Below are positions 34,745 through 43,438 of a DNA stretch of 64,000 nt, piece by piece; position 1 is the first letter of the stretch, and every line of letters begins with the position of its first letter. The translations under genes were made by a program, and so were the position numbers. The DNA is from Haloarcula rubripromontorii (lineage in GTDB: Archaea; Halobacteriota; Halobacteria; Halobacteriales; Haloarculaceae): contig NZ_LIUF01000003.1 of assembly GCF_001280425.1 (NCBI RefSeq), positions 484,387 through 548,386 of the forward strand, written 5' to 3'. The notes under the pieces are model-generated. The model was not told the origin of the DNA, made no database searches, and was given only the letters and a program-made list of their open reading frames with translations.

Positions 34745-34877
34745 ACTATTCTCTGTTATTATTTTGATCTGGTCATACAAAAGACTGCGGCTTGATAAAC
34801 TGCTGTCTTCACGCAAACTGACCAGATCAATGTCAAAAGAGCATAAGTCCTCGATGGAACCGCCTGCCGGGAAACGT

Positions 34878-35336
34878 CTAAAAGTGCAACTCCGTTCCGC
34901 CAGCGCCCTCGCGTGATTCGGGCGTTAGATACACGCGAACGCTCATGTCGACCTCGGGTGATTCGCCGTAGTTTGGGTTGAACCGGAGTTTTTGGTCCCA
35001 GTCACCACGTTCTGAAATCTGCTCGCCGGCGTTGCCAACCAGTTCACGAGCTCTCTCGAGGTCGGTAGTGTTGAGGTGAAGAATCACGTCGAAATCCTCT
35101 TCACCCGTCATCTCACCAGCTGGATCATCAGGATTTGAGGTACAGACCCAGTCGACGTCGTCAGTAAAACTATTCAGTGATTGCTTGAACGCAGTTCGTA
35201 GTTCTGTAACTCCCACACCAGTAAAGGACGTGTCTACACACATGAAACTCTGGAAACCGACAACGCTGTACAGTTGGTAGTGGCCTCCCTCACAGGACGC
35301 TTGAGGGAGAGTTTTCCTTTTACCCATGACGCTCAT
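34878..35336 (-). CDS. Hypothetical 152-residue protein
   Basis: A soluble acidic protein starting MSVMGKRKTLPQASCEGG, with LYSVVGFQSFMCVDTSFTG in the N-terminal half and FDVILHLNTTDLERARELVG in a likely alpha/beta C-terminal half. No family is recognised. ATG 35336 or 35327 are equally good starts. It stands alone upstream of the AbrB-PIN pair. Confidence 0.55.
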   Translation of the reverse strand: MSVMGKRKTLPQASCEGGHYQLYSVVGFQSFMCVDTSFTGVGVTELRTAFKQSLNSFTDDVDWVCTSNPDDPAGEMTGEEDFDVILHLNTTDLERARELVGNAGEQISERGDWDQKLRFNPNYGESPEVDMSVRVYLTPESREGAGGTELHF

Positions 35337-35470
35337 GCGTAGCACATTGTTGATGGTGCGCTGTCCTGCGATTTGACTGAACCAGATCTGATTCAAGGAT
35401 TGACTCGTGAGTCATTTTCTCCTCGGTTTAGCACTCACCACGAGACGAACCGAACTGTATCAACAATCTC

Positions 35471-35823
35471 CTACGGAAGAGCGTACCCATGAAGTTCTTC
35501 TATTTTGTCATCGATGTGGTCCTGAGCGATAGCCAAGTTGTCAACAGCCATTGCGTTGTTCTCGAACTCAGAGAGATGATTATCGAGTGATCTCTGAGCA
35601 TCGCTCAGGTCGTCGTGCAGCCCATCACCACATCGGTCGATGCCGAGTCGTATTCAAGCGCGTCAAGTGCCTCATTGAGTTCGTCGAGGTCTGCTTGCGT
35701 CGGTAAGTTCGTCTGTGTTCAGAACATTATCGAACTGCGCTTCGACCATGTCGACAGTTCCATCGAGTCATCCAGATCGTTGATAGACGCACTGTTCTAC
35801 CGCACTCATCGGGCTTGAGCTCA
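35471..35823 (-). pseudogene. Multiply frameshifted coiled-coil gene
   Basis: Pieces in different frames read SINDLDDSMEL, VDMVEAQFDNVLNTDEL, DLDELNEALDALEYDS and HDDLSDAQRSLDNHLSEFEN, ending DDKIEELHGYALP. Joined, they form one acidic heptad-rich protein of about 110 residues. At least three frameshifts separate them, so the gene is dead. Confidence 0.65.
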
Positions 35824-35910
35824 TGAACAACACGCTGTGCATTGAGCATCTCCCTCGGCGGCAGCGTTTCGGTTTCACTCTCGAGCGTCTGTTCATGCAG
35901 TTAAATTCCA

Positions 35911-36007
35911 CGCACGTCGGAGTCGCGCGCGGTTGGAGACAAGAGGGAAACGACTGCACTGACGCTGGCAGTCGGTCCCTTGCAGCGTGGGGCAGACAGG
36001 CGGGTAG
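35911..36007. repeat. Hairpin-bearing direct repeat, left of MNT-HEPN
   Basis: GGAGTCGCGCGCGGTTGGAG is followed by a potential hairpin containing CGACTGC...GGCAGTCGG and then TTGCAGCGTGGGGCAGAC. The same block lies at 37257-37350 on the other side of the MNT-HEPN genes, and a related hairpin lies at 40202-40240. Confidence 0.75.
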
Positions 36008-36044
36008 GAACGGATAGATAGCGGGTGTGTTGTCTGGTCGTCGG

Positions 36045-36530
36045 TCAGCAGAGACATTCGTGGCGCACTTGGCTCGCGTTGACGAGATCTTGATGGACAT
36101 CTGTGGCGAGTTCGTGCATCGCCTTTGCTTGCGATTCAGTGGCAATTCCGAGCCGGTAGTCGGTTTTTGTTCGATTCTGGTTCCATAGTTCGGCTAATCG
36201 CTCCCCAAACGCATCATCATAAAGTCCGATCTCTGCACCTCGCTGGTACAGTCGCCGATGGCTACTGATGACTTCAGAAGCGTCCATTGCGCCGTCGTGG
36301 ATGAGTCGGAACTGGATCGTCCGCTCTATCGCAACGAATGACGACTCAATGACAACCGTGTAGTAGCCGTCATCAAGCAGGCGGGACGCAGCTGCCAGAA
36401 GCCGACACGCTCGCCGAAGTTGGACCAATTCGGCTTCGTCAACATCGAGCCCGTCCTCAACATTCTGTGGTGTTTGCTCGAAACTACGCTCAGCGGCATC
36501 CAGTGCGTTAAGCACTGATTCATTTTCCAT
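36045..36530 (-). CDS. HEPN-domain protein (partner of MNT)
   Basis: A 161-residue all-helical protein starting ENESVLNALDAAERSFE, with LLAAASRLLDDGYYTVVIES and the late NRTKTDYRLG region corresponding to the HEPN motif (Arg followed by a polar/Tyr pair). HEPN proteins of MNT pairs are RNases or act in complex with the nucleotidyltransferase. Its start overlaps the MNT gene by 11 bp. The canonical RX4-6H is not clean, since no His follows at the expected spacing, so nuclease activity is uncertain. Confidence 0.8.
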   Translation of the reverse strand: MENESVLNALDAAERSFEQTPQNVEDGLDVDEAELVQLRRACRLLAAASRLLDDGYYTVVIESSFVAIERTIQFRLIHDGAMDASEVISSHRRLYQRGAEIGLYDDAFGERLAELWNQNRTKTDYRLGIATESQAKAMHELATDVHQDLVNASQVRHECLC

Positions 36531-37188
36531 TCGCGTACACCTCCGCTCGAATATTGGACAACTGATCCGTCCCAACCAGTATTAGTCCTTCGTCGAACTG
36601 CTGTTGGAGCCGGTCACCGATCCGTTTCGCGCTCTCGGTCGATTCGACAAGTGCCTCGAAGGTATAGCGGTTCCCCTCGAATTTCGACTCTTGGAGAGAG
36701 CTTACGATTGACTGTACAGTTCGGCGGGCCTGTGTTCTGTCGTCTTCGACGAACACAAGAAGGTCGATATCACTTGCGCGGTCAGCTGTCCCCCGCGCAA
36801 CACTACCGAAGAGCAGGACGCCGACGAGATGATCAATCTTTTCTTGAACCGTATCGACGAAGGCCCGGACAGGCCTGTGAAATTCCGATTGGGGGATCGA
36901 CAGGACTGGATCAGGTTTTGTGAGTCGATCACGATGGATACGTACGTATTGCTTCCGTCCTTCTTGACGGGTCTGCACCGTGCCAAGCTCTTTAAGCAGT
37001 TTGACTGCCTTCGAGACCGTTGCCTGATTCCCGTCAATCATCTCCGCGAGTTGGCCGATGGTGAATTCTTCGTATGGCTCCTCAATCAAGCGAGCGAGTA
37101 CATCCTGCATCGCCTGATACCGAAAGACCCGGTCCTGGGGAAACGGATACTCCAGAGCAAGTGTGATTGTTTCTTTCGTATTAGGCAT
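36520..37188 (-). CDS. Minimal nucleotidyltransferase with winged-helix head
   Basis: A 222-residue protein. Residues 42-72 form a winged helix (FTIGQLAEMIDGNQATVSKA). The nucleotidyltransferase motif GSVARG is at 128-133, followed by the metal ligands D140 and D142 (RASDIDLLVF). MNT enzymes add nucleotides to a protein partner such as HEPN, silencing its toxicity. The fused DNA-binding head suggests autoregulation through the palindrome over its own start codon. Confidence 0.9.
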   Translation of the reverse strand: MPNTKETITLALEYPFPQDRVFRYQAMQDVLARLIEEPYEEFTIGQLAEMIDGNQATVSKAVKLLKELGTVQTRQEGRKQYVRIHRDRLTKPDPVLSIPQSEFHRPVRAFVDTVQEKIDHLVGVLLFGSVARGTADRASDIDLLVFVEDDRTQARRTVQSIVSSLQESKFEGNRYTFEALVESTESAKRIGDRLQQQFDEGLILVGTDQLSNIRAEVYANGK

Positions 37189-37211
37189 ACTATTCCTATT
37201 AGGAATGTATG
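37186..37211. promoter_or_regulatory. Palindromic operator over the MNT start codon
   Basis: The central arms ATTCCTA and TAGGAAT (37192-37206) are separated by one base and flanked by CATAC (37186) and GTATG (37207). The palindrome overlaps the ATG of the MNT gene and is AT-rich, a good binding site for the winged-helix head of the MNT protein. Confidence 0.7.
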
Positions 37212-37256
37212 AATATAAAACCCAGTCTGGTCAACCAATTTGGTGACTGTCGATAC

Positions 37257-37877
37257 GCACATCGGAGTCGCGCGCGGTTGGAGACGAGAGGGACGCGACT
37301 GCACTGGCGCTGGCAGTCGGTCCCTTGCAGCGTGGGGCAGACGGCCGGGCGAAGCGGGTGGACGCCCGATGTGACGCGACGTGGGGCTGGCAGGCTGGCT
37401 GAGAGCGCGTGAGACAGGTGTGAGCCGGCGTGGGACTGACGGCCGGGGAGATTTACGGATGGCTGCTGGTGTGTCTCTAGCCGCCGGGCAGCCGCCGCTG
37501 GGCGGCACTCTCGCTCTTGCCGGAGCCGGGACGTTGGCTGGGGGTGTCCGGAGAGGGTACGGGTGGTATGTGTCTCGTGTGTGATAGCGAGCGGGTTCTG
37601 GTATTGCTGGGTCTGGAGCCGAGTCGTATGGCACTCGTGACGGTGTCGAGGGAGGTGGGACTACTGGTAGCGGGAATCATGGCACTACTGGTAGCAGGAC
37701 TATCGGGACTACTGGTAGCGGGACTACTGACTTCGACGGGACGGCTGACACTGCTTGCGGTACTACCTCGAACAACATCGCGACGACAGAGACGGTGTCG
37801 GACCAGCACATCTTGAAAGCCCCACGCCGCTGGCGGTCGCTCACCGACTGCTACGGCACGACACAGCAGTAGTGGTT
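37257..37877. repeat. Long diverged repeat segment, copy 1
   Basis: It opens with the block shared with 35911-36007, then has GACGGCCGGG...GGTGTGTCTC, CGCTGGGCGGCACTCTCGCT and, near the end, ACCAGCACATCTTGAAAGCC. These blocks recur in order at 40200-40731. Frames here are open on both strands but look like GC-rich low-complexity sequence, and no gene is claimed. Confidence 0.65.
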
Positions 37878-38186
37878 AATATTGGAGCAAAACGCAGGTT
37901 TGTAGATCCCGATCTAACAGATCAGGGAATGGCTGTGCAACAAGGGGGTGAAGCGTTGTTAGTCGTTATGGGCTTCATGACAACTTACGCTGGACTTATC
38001 GCGTAGATAGCATCATTCACAGGTGACTGCTAGTGGTGGAGTTGTAACAGCTGCGAGTGTCATCCCCATGTAGGATTTGATATATTTTAGACGATCCAGG
38101 GACACACTCTCTCTACAGTTCAAGTGATTCTCCTGCCTGAATAGTTAGACAGAAATTATACATATTTGTGTAGAATACAGTCTAGT
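37878..38186. other. Intergenic region with a short orphan reading frame
   Basis: A frame ending at 38006 reads NIGAKRRFVDPDLTDQGMAV and EALLVVMGFMTTYAGLIA, possibly the end of a lost membrane-protein gene joined to the repeat. The rest is AT-rich and should carry the promoter of the lipoprotein gene at 38187. Confidence 0.35.
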
Positions 38187-38762
38187 GTGGCTGAACAGAA
38201 CTCACTGTCACGGCGGGCTCTTCTTGCAACAGGTCTTGCTACTTCGGCTTCGGGGTGTCTGGGTCCATTCAGTAACGGACCCGATTGCGAGATGTCGAGT
38301 AATATTGAGAGGGATGAGGATCTGATTTACAGAGTTAAGATAACCGACACAAGTAACAATGTGGACAAAGAAGGGAGTTGTAGTCGGTGGACAGCCGAGC
38401 GTTGCTTAAGCGTCACAGTGTGGATTGACACAGAAATCATCGACCGGATTGAAGCACAAACACCAACCGGGGAACTCGTAGCCGCTTGGGATTCTACTAC
38501 TACTACTACATCACGCTCGGAGTCGTCATCAACAGATGAGAGCCAAGAAACGGCCTCTTCCGATAAAAATGTCTTCACAGGGGTCACTGAAACGCCATCA
38601 GCTGAAAACCCCATAGAGTTGGGTCCGGACGTCCCAGATGATTCACTTGGAGTTTATTTTGAACTGGCCGCTCTAAGCAAGGGGCAAAGTGCAAGCCGCC
38701 AGATTCTGTTCTTCTCAGGAGGGGAACAAATCGAACAGATATCGGCATCGCTCGATTGTTGA
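38187..38762 (+). CDS. Tat lipoprotein, unknown function
   Basis: A 191-residue protein starting at GTG: VAEQNSLSRRALLATGLATS followed by ASGC, a twin-arginine signal with a lipobox. The mature part has three further cysteines, a Thr/Ser-rich linker (TTTTTSRSESSS) and a C-terminal beta-rich domain ending ISASLDC. It would be anchored to the outer face of the membrane. It is convergent with the secreted-protein gene that follows. No family is recognised. Confidence 0.7.
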   Translation: MAEQNSLSRRALLATGLATSASGCLGPFSNGPDCEMSSNIERDEDLIYRVKITDTSNNVDKEGSCSRWTAERCLSVTVWIDTEIIDRIEAQTPTGELVAAWDSTTTTTSRSESSSTDESQETASSDKNVFTGVTETPSAENPIELGPDVPDDSLGVYFELAALSKGQSASRQILFFSGGEQIEQISASLDC

Positions 38763-38814
38763 TTATTTGTACACCATTACTCACTAAAAAATTAAATATA
38801 TCCCCTACTCTTGA

Positions 38815-39789
38815 TCAGCCAAGTGTGTTTGCGTTATCTTCCAGCAGCCATGTCGATACTGCCCATGAGAATGGAGCGAGTATTCCTCCAGTCAACAGGT
38901 TGCCAAGGTCATTCGCGGCGTTTGCGATCCCATTTTGATCGAGGTCATATTCGCTCCAATTAATCCCCGGAGCGACGCCGTGTGCTGCGTTGAAATTAAC
39001 GTCACTACCGCTGGCCTCTACATTGTGTGCCGTCACAACAGTCCCACTGACCGCTGGGAAGTCGGGACAGTCCCAAATCGTCCCTGCCGTGTCACCATCC
39101 TCGAAATCCCCTTGATTATTCCATTCGGTGTTGAAAGCGTCTGGGACTTCACAGTTTCCGGTGAATCGTTTCTGCACTTCGCAGAACGGCTCGAATTTCT
39201 CATCCCACGTTTCACCCTCACATGCCTCTCCATCAACACTCTCTCTATCATGATCCCAGTCCGAACCGTTGTCATCCTTCACGATTGTTCGGGCCAGCGG
39301 TCCGCACTCCTGTGACTCCGTTTGACCATAGTACACTGCATCATACCCGCCCGCAGAGGGTTCATCAAGGCCACTGGTACTCGCTTGGCCATCTGATTCC
39401 GCTGGTTTTTCAATTTCTGCAGTGAGGTCCGCTGGTGTGATACTACTGGACTGTGTCGATTGAGCACTGACACTCTCTGACTTCGGTGTGAGATTCAACG
39501 AGTACGTCGTCTTTTTTGACTCGCTACCGCTAGTCACTTTGTCTCTGTCGAGTGCTAACGTTTTGCTGACACTACCATTTTCGTGGATTTTAATTTTAGC
39601 CGTCTTGACTTCAGGTTTGTCAGCTATATCAGCTTTGACGACTCGTGGCTCGAACGTTTGATCCCAGGATTGGGTGCTGGACGCGGAGACAGTTTGGGCG
39701 GTAGACGCTGACGCAACCGCGGCAACGCCGAAATTTCTCAGGAGGGTACGACGATTCAATTTCATTTGTGAATCGGATGTATCTGACAT
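38815..39789 (-). CDS. Large Tat-exported protein with hydrophobic C terminus
   Basis: A 324-residue protein with the Tat signal MKLNRRTLLRNFGVAAVA and cleavage near TVSASS. The central region is Ser/Lys/Glu-rich. Residues 155-245 contain five cysteines (QECGPL, GEACEG, PFCEV, NCEV, WDCPDF). The end is hydrophobic and Gly-rich (NLLTGGILAPFSWAVSTWLL), like a membrane-inserting or pore-forming tail. It resembles a halocin or secreted-toxin precursor in layout only. It is convergent with the lipoprotein gene, a possible partner, with 52 bp between stops. Confidence 0.7.
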   Translation of the reverse strand: MSDTSDSQMKLNRRTLLRNFGVAAVASASTAQTVSASSTQSWDQTFEPRVVKADIADKPEVKTAKIKIHENGSVSKTLALDRDKVTSGSESKKTTYSLNLTPKSESVSAQSTQSSSITPADLTAEIEKPAESDGQASTSGLDEPSAGGYDAVYYGQTESQECGPLARTIVKDDNGSDWDHDRESVDGEACEGETWDEKFEPFCEVQKRFTGNCEVPDAFNTEWNNQGDFEDGDTAGTIWDCPDFPAVSGTVVTAHNVEASGSDVNFNAAHGVAPGINWSEYDLDQNGIANAANDLGNLLTGGILAPFSWAVSTWLLEDNANTLG

Positions 39790-40199
39790 CCAGTGTTACG
39801 ATCGAATCGATGGATAATAAATATGTCCTATTAATTGTCATGTTGCATGAATTATATGTGTTTGCGAGGGCAAGTTGCCACCAGTCGGACACCCGCAGAA
39901 GGGCTTCGCACCATCCGTTGTTCGCTTGGGCTGAAGAAGAACCCATCTTTAGGCAATCGGAGAGTCACCGCACCACGGTAGTTTATCGGGATTTCTTTAC
40001 AGAGGGCATGATATCTTGGGCGAATATGACTACCTGCTGACCAGACGGGTCGTGCCATGCCCTCCGTCCAACCCGCGAGACACTGACGACCCACTGGACA
40101 TTGAGTACAGGGTCAATGGCTGCTCCAAGAACCACAACGAGGACATTCAGCTAATCAGCGCTACGGAATTAACTTCTGCTTCGGCGTGAACGCGGAGGG
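39790..40199. other. Intergenic region without supported gene
   Basis: An AT-rich promoter-like stretch precedes the secreted-protein gene, followed by mixed-composition DNA with only short shadow frames. No structured repeat was recognised until 40200. Confidence 0.4.
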
Positions 40200-40731
40200 A
40201 TCAAGAGAGACCAACTGCCAGCGTCAATGCAGTCGGCCTCTCTCAGAGGGCAGACGGCCGGGCAGGACAGGTGGCTGGCTCGTGTGTCTTTGGGCGGGGT
40301 GCAGCCGTCGCTGGGCGGCACTCTCGCTGCTGGTCGAGCCGGTACGTGAGCAGGGATCGGACAGCGTGTTAATGAGTGGATCGTGTCCCCCGGATTGTGC
40401 AGGGAAAAGTCTGGGACCGTTGTGGCTGGAGCTACGAATGACGATAGGACTCGTAGCGGAGCGAGTACCAGTGGGACTGCACGAGGCAGGAATCAGGATA
40501 CTGCGGGTGGCGGAACTGGGGACACTAACAGGACGACCACGGCTAAAAGAACCGCGACGACGGACTCGGTATCGGACCAGCACATCTTGAAAGCCCCACG
40601 CCGCTGGCGGTCGCTCACCGACATATCCTCACTGCGTTCGGATAGGGGTCGCTGACCCGACCACAGCAAGCGCCAGCGGCGTGCCCCTTTCAGTCCCACC
40701 CGACTGCTACGGCACAACACAGCAGTAATCG
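40200..40731. repeat. Long diverged repeat segment, copy 2
   Basis: It starts with a hairpin (GAGAG...CTCTC arms around CTGCCAGCG...ATGCAG), then GGCAGACGGCCGGG, GTCGCTGGGCGGCACTCTCG and ACCAGCACATCTTGAAAGCC. At 40590-40703 a long inverted repeat pairs CCCCACGCCGCTGGCG with CGCCAGCGGCGTGCCCC, closed by CCCTTTCAGTCCCACCC. Copy 1 lacks the second arm, as if deleted. From 40732 to 41089 there is no supported gene. Confidence 0.65.
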
Positions 40732-41089
40732 AACGCACGCGTCGAAGTCGCGCGCGATTCGGCTGAGGAACCCACGCGGCCGGCGCTCCCTCGCCGGAAC
40801 GAGGACGGTCGCGCTGCTCACTGTGTTCCGGGCTGCTCACTGCGTTGCGCTGCCGGGCTTTCACCCATCCGGCACTCGCTTGGCCGCGCGGGATGCTGGC
40901 TCACCGCAACCGCACACGATGAGACCGCCCGCCGGGATGTCACCAAGCTACCGTTTATTTATATACTACTACCCCTCGAAACGTGAAACACAAAACGCCG
41001 CTTAGACACCACCAAGACATCCGAATACTGCACTTGAAATAATCCAAATAGTCCGGTAGCTTTAAATACTAGCCACCCATGCCATTAAG

Positions 41090-41179
41090 TACGGAAAGGC
41101 ACGACGCACGCGGCGCTGGCAGGGCAGTTTCACGCCGCAGAAATCGGGTGCTAGAACACCCGACAAGTGTCTTTCCGTA
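41090..41179 (+). ncRNA. Predicted three-way-junction RNA leader
   Basis: Outer stem: TACGGAAAGGCAC (41090-41102) pairs with GTGTCTTTCCGTA (41167-41179) over 13 positions with one G-U pair. Inside are two hairpins: GCGGCG/CGCCGC with a 17-base loop (from about 41110), and TCGGGTG/CACCCGA with loop CTAGAA (41144-41163). It ends 15 bases before the ATG of the OB-fold gene. It does not match tRNA features. A regulatory leader or a replication-related structure are both possible. Confidence 0.55.
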
Positions 41180-41194
41180 AGGCAGTGAAAGACA

Positions 41195-42346
41195 ATGTAC
41201 GCTACCAATTCCAGCGGTAAGAATGCATCGGCCAGCAACCAACAGGTTCCCCTCTCGACCCACTTCGAAGACGGCCCCGAGCAACTTCTAGAAGCCGTCG
41301 CAGAGACCGAGAACGGCAACGAACTCGACTTTCGGATGAACAAGGGGAGCGATAGCCGTGGCAACTACTACGCCCGTCAAGACGACTATCACAGCTACGA
41401 CTGGACTCGCTCGACCGAGGTCGGCCCCAACCGGCGGTTTGGCGAAACGTTGGAACAGCAGGAGGAACGCCACGGGCGCGACGCCGAACAAGCCCGACAC
41501 TCCGAGGTCGCACGCGCTCACGTCGACGGTGCCGACCGCGAAGCCTCGGCTCGCCAGCTCACCGACGCCGAAACCGAACGGGCTGACGGGTTCCGGTCCC
41601 CGGCTGACCCCCGGCAGTGGATGGACCGCGACACGCTGGCGCGCATCAACCAGCAAGCCGCGACGCTTGCAGACAAGACCAGTCTGTCCCGAGCGGCCGC
41701 GAGCCGGCGACTCGCCGCCCTCGTCTCCGGGCAGATGGGCGACTGCGATAGCCTGTATGACGCTTCGTTTACCCTGTTCAGGGACGCCCGCGAGGAACTA
41801 CAGGAACCGACGCCTCTCGCGGATCTGTCGCCCTACGGGTACGAGTGTACGGTTGAAGGCGAAGTTACGCACATCATCGAGGAACCCGACGCTCGGAACC
41901 AGTACCAAGTCCTCTATATCGAAGACGACGAGGGTACGAGCGCGAAGGTCACGGTCTGGGGCAAGTCGATGCACGGCGGCGAGATGGTCCGCACGCTCCA
42001 CGAAGGCGACCGGGTGCGAATCTCTGGGGGCAAGCCAGACGAGTACGATGGCATCAAGACCGTAGCCGTCACGAGCGACACGCTCATGTGCATCATCGAG
42101 CGTGGCGACGGTCCCGCGCCGACCGGACACGGAAGCAGTATGTTCGGTTCGTCCGGTGAGAGTCAGACGGTGGCCTCGTGGGAGGCTGAATCTGACACCC
42201 ATGCATGGGCCAACGAGCGGGACGGTGACCACGCGGTCGCCGTGACGCTGGGCAAGGCCCGCTGTCGTGAGTCTGGGTGTTCGGACCTGTTCGATACCGA
42301 GCATGGAGCCGCCACCCATCGCGGGGTAGTCCACGGCGACGACTGA
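41195..42346 (+). CDS. OB-fold single-stranded-DNA-binding protein (RPA-like)
   Basis: A 383-residue protein. Residues 1-150 are Glu/Arg/Gln-rich and probably flexible or helical. An OB-fold runs from about 225 to 300 (YECTVEGEVTHIIEEPDARN, KVTVWGKSMHGGEMVRTLHE, GDRVRISGGKPDEYDG). The C terminus has a C2H2-type zinc finger (CRESGCSDLFDTEHGAATH). This combination is seen in haloarchaeal plasmid proteins related to RPA or Rpa-associated proteins and points to ssDNA binding in plasmid replication, repair or transfer. ATG at 41195 lies directly after a predicted structured RNA leader. Confidence 0.8.
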   Translation: MYATNSSGKNASASNQQVPLSTHFEDGPEQLLEAVAETENGNELDFRMNKGSDSRGNYYARQDDYHSYDWTRSTEVGPNRRFGETLEQQEERHGRDAEQARHSEVARAHVDGADREASARQLTDAETERADGFRSPADPRQWMDRDTLARINQQAATLADKTSLSRAAASRRLAALVSGQMGDCDSLYDASFTLFRDAREELQEPTPLADLSPYGYECTVEGEVTHIIEEPDARNQYQVLYIEDDEGTSAKVTVWGKSMHGGEMVRTLHEGDRVRISGGKPDEYDGIKTVAVTSDTLMCIIERGDGPAPTGHGSSMFGSSGESQTVASWEAESDTHAWANERDGDHAVAVTLGKARCRESGCSDLFDTEHGAATHRGVVHGDD

Positions 42347-42563
42347 CGCCCGACGGCTAGGGCGTCCCCCACCGAGTGGGGCCTGTCGGTCGGTCGCTGC
42401 GACGGTGCTCGCGCACGCGGCTCGCCGGCGGCCACCGGCAAGCCGGGCCGCCGCCGAGCGACCGCGCGCACGGACTGGAGCGCCACCGCACCAGCGCGTC
42501 AGCGTGGGTCAGTCTGGTGGAGGCTCTGAGAGGGCTGGAGTCCTGGTGTGTGCGTGGACGTGG

Positions 42564-42758
42564 GCCAGCCGGCCGGGGAGAAACAGAGGCTGGGTGGCTG
42601 GTGTGTCGCGACAGCGCGCGACGCCACCGACAGACTCGCGATGCTCGTCTGTCGAGCCCTCGTTCGCTGGTGCTCACGAGGACGACGGGACGCTCCGCTC
42701 GGCGCTATCGCGCGCCTCGCGGCGGTCCATCGTGCCTGCGGTGGCGGGCGCGATCCCG
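42564..42758. repeat. 190-bp direct repeat, left copy
   Basis: It runs from CCAGCCGGCCGGGG through GGTGTGTCGCGACAGCGCGC to CCTGCGGTGGCGGGCGCGAT. It is about 80 percent identical to 44143-44333. The pair encloses three small genes. The opening CGGCCGGG...GGTGTGTC also occurs in the 37.4-kb and 40.2-kb repeats. The rest of 42347-42885 is GC-rich and shows no supported gene. Confidence 0.75.
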
Positions 42759-42885
42759 GCCTGCCGCCGGAAGGTGGACGGAAACGCACTCTATCTTCTG
42801 TTGTCTGCTCGTGTTTCGATCTAGACAAGCCAACAAACCAATAGCGCGACATTTTTGCGACTCGCTCCGGAAAGTGGAGAGTATC

Positions 42886-43335
42886 ATGTCAACCAACAGA
42901 GAAGGTGAAAATCCGATAGAACAGCTTACCAGCGGTCAGGATGCCAAGCGAATCCCTCACCCAAAATCAAACGAGTACATCGCTGTCTTTCGGCTTGACA
43001 AGGACAGCAACACCGGATACAAGCTCGTGACCGATGATGGCAGCGTCATCCGGACGTCATGGTCTTCCTCGGGGTGCAGTGTATGCAACGAGAACGAAAG
43101 CTACAGTCCGAGGAGGGGGACTCCACACGATACAGCACAAGAGAAGCGCAAGCAAGCAAACTGCGAACACGCACAGTTCGCAGCAGACGCATTCTCACTT
43201 GACGCAGCGGGGTCCTGCGACGACTGTGGCGCGTGGGCGATCTCTCCACGGTCGATACCCCACCCTACGGTCTCTGGAGCTACCGCACTAGTTGAGGAGT
43301 ACTGTGCGGAGTGTGATGCGCTTCGAGCAACGTAA
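42886..43335 (+). CDS. Small zinc-binding protein
   Basis: A 149-residue protein starting STNREGENPIEQLTSGQDAK, with Cys pairs CSVC, CEH, CDDC and CAEC spread over residues 65-145, suggesting two zinc-binding knuckles. The N-terminal part includes YIAVFRLDKDSNTGYKL, a beta-rich segment. ATG at 42886 begins after the GC-rich repeat; the longer open frame upstream is repeat DNA. No family is recognised. Confidence 0.65.
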   Translation: MSTNREGENPIEQLTSGQDAKRIPHPKSNEYIAVFRLDKDSNTGYKLVTDDGSVIRTSWSSSGCSVCNENESYSPRRGTPHDTAQEKRKQANCEHAQFAADAFSLDAAGSCDDCGAWAISPRSIPHPTVSGATALVEEYCAECDALRAT

Positions 43336-43438
43336 CCTGCTGCGGTCCTCAGTGGTCTACCCAAGACAGTCGGCGCAGTCTGGGGAGCTGTTGGGTAGCT
43401 GTTTTCTGGGCCCGGAATCCCGGATAGACACACCTCGA

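Noticed and set aside
37517..37816. Hydrophobic plus-strand frame with LLVAG repeats
   Set aside because: It lies in the long diverged repeat, is open on the opposite strand too, and the corresponding part of copy 2 does not preserve the peptide.
38815..39789. Identification as a known halocin
   Set aside because: The Tat signal and Cys/hydrophobic layout are only general similarities; no sequence match to a halocin family is recognised.
40186..40590. 134-residue plus-strand frame
   Set aside because: GC-rich repeat DNA; composition is unlike haloarchaeal proteins and the frame is not conserved between repeat copies.
41090..41179. tRNA or tRNA-like gene
   Set aside because: There is no TTC-like T-loop, no anticodon arm of normal size and the outer stem is 13 pairs.
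42376..42885. N-terminal extension of the 149-residue zinc protein
   Set aside because: The upstream part is the 190-bp direct repeat and Arg/Gly-rich; ATG 42886 begins protein-like sequence.
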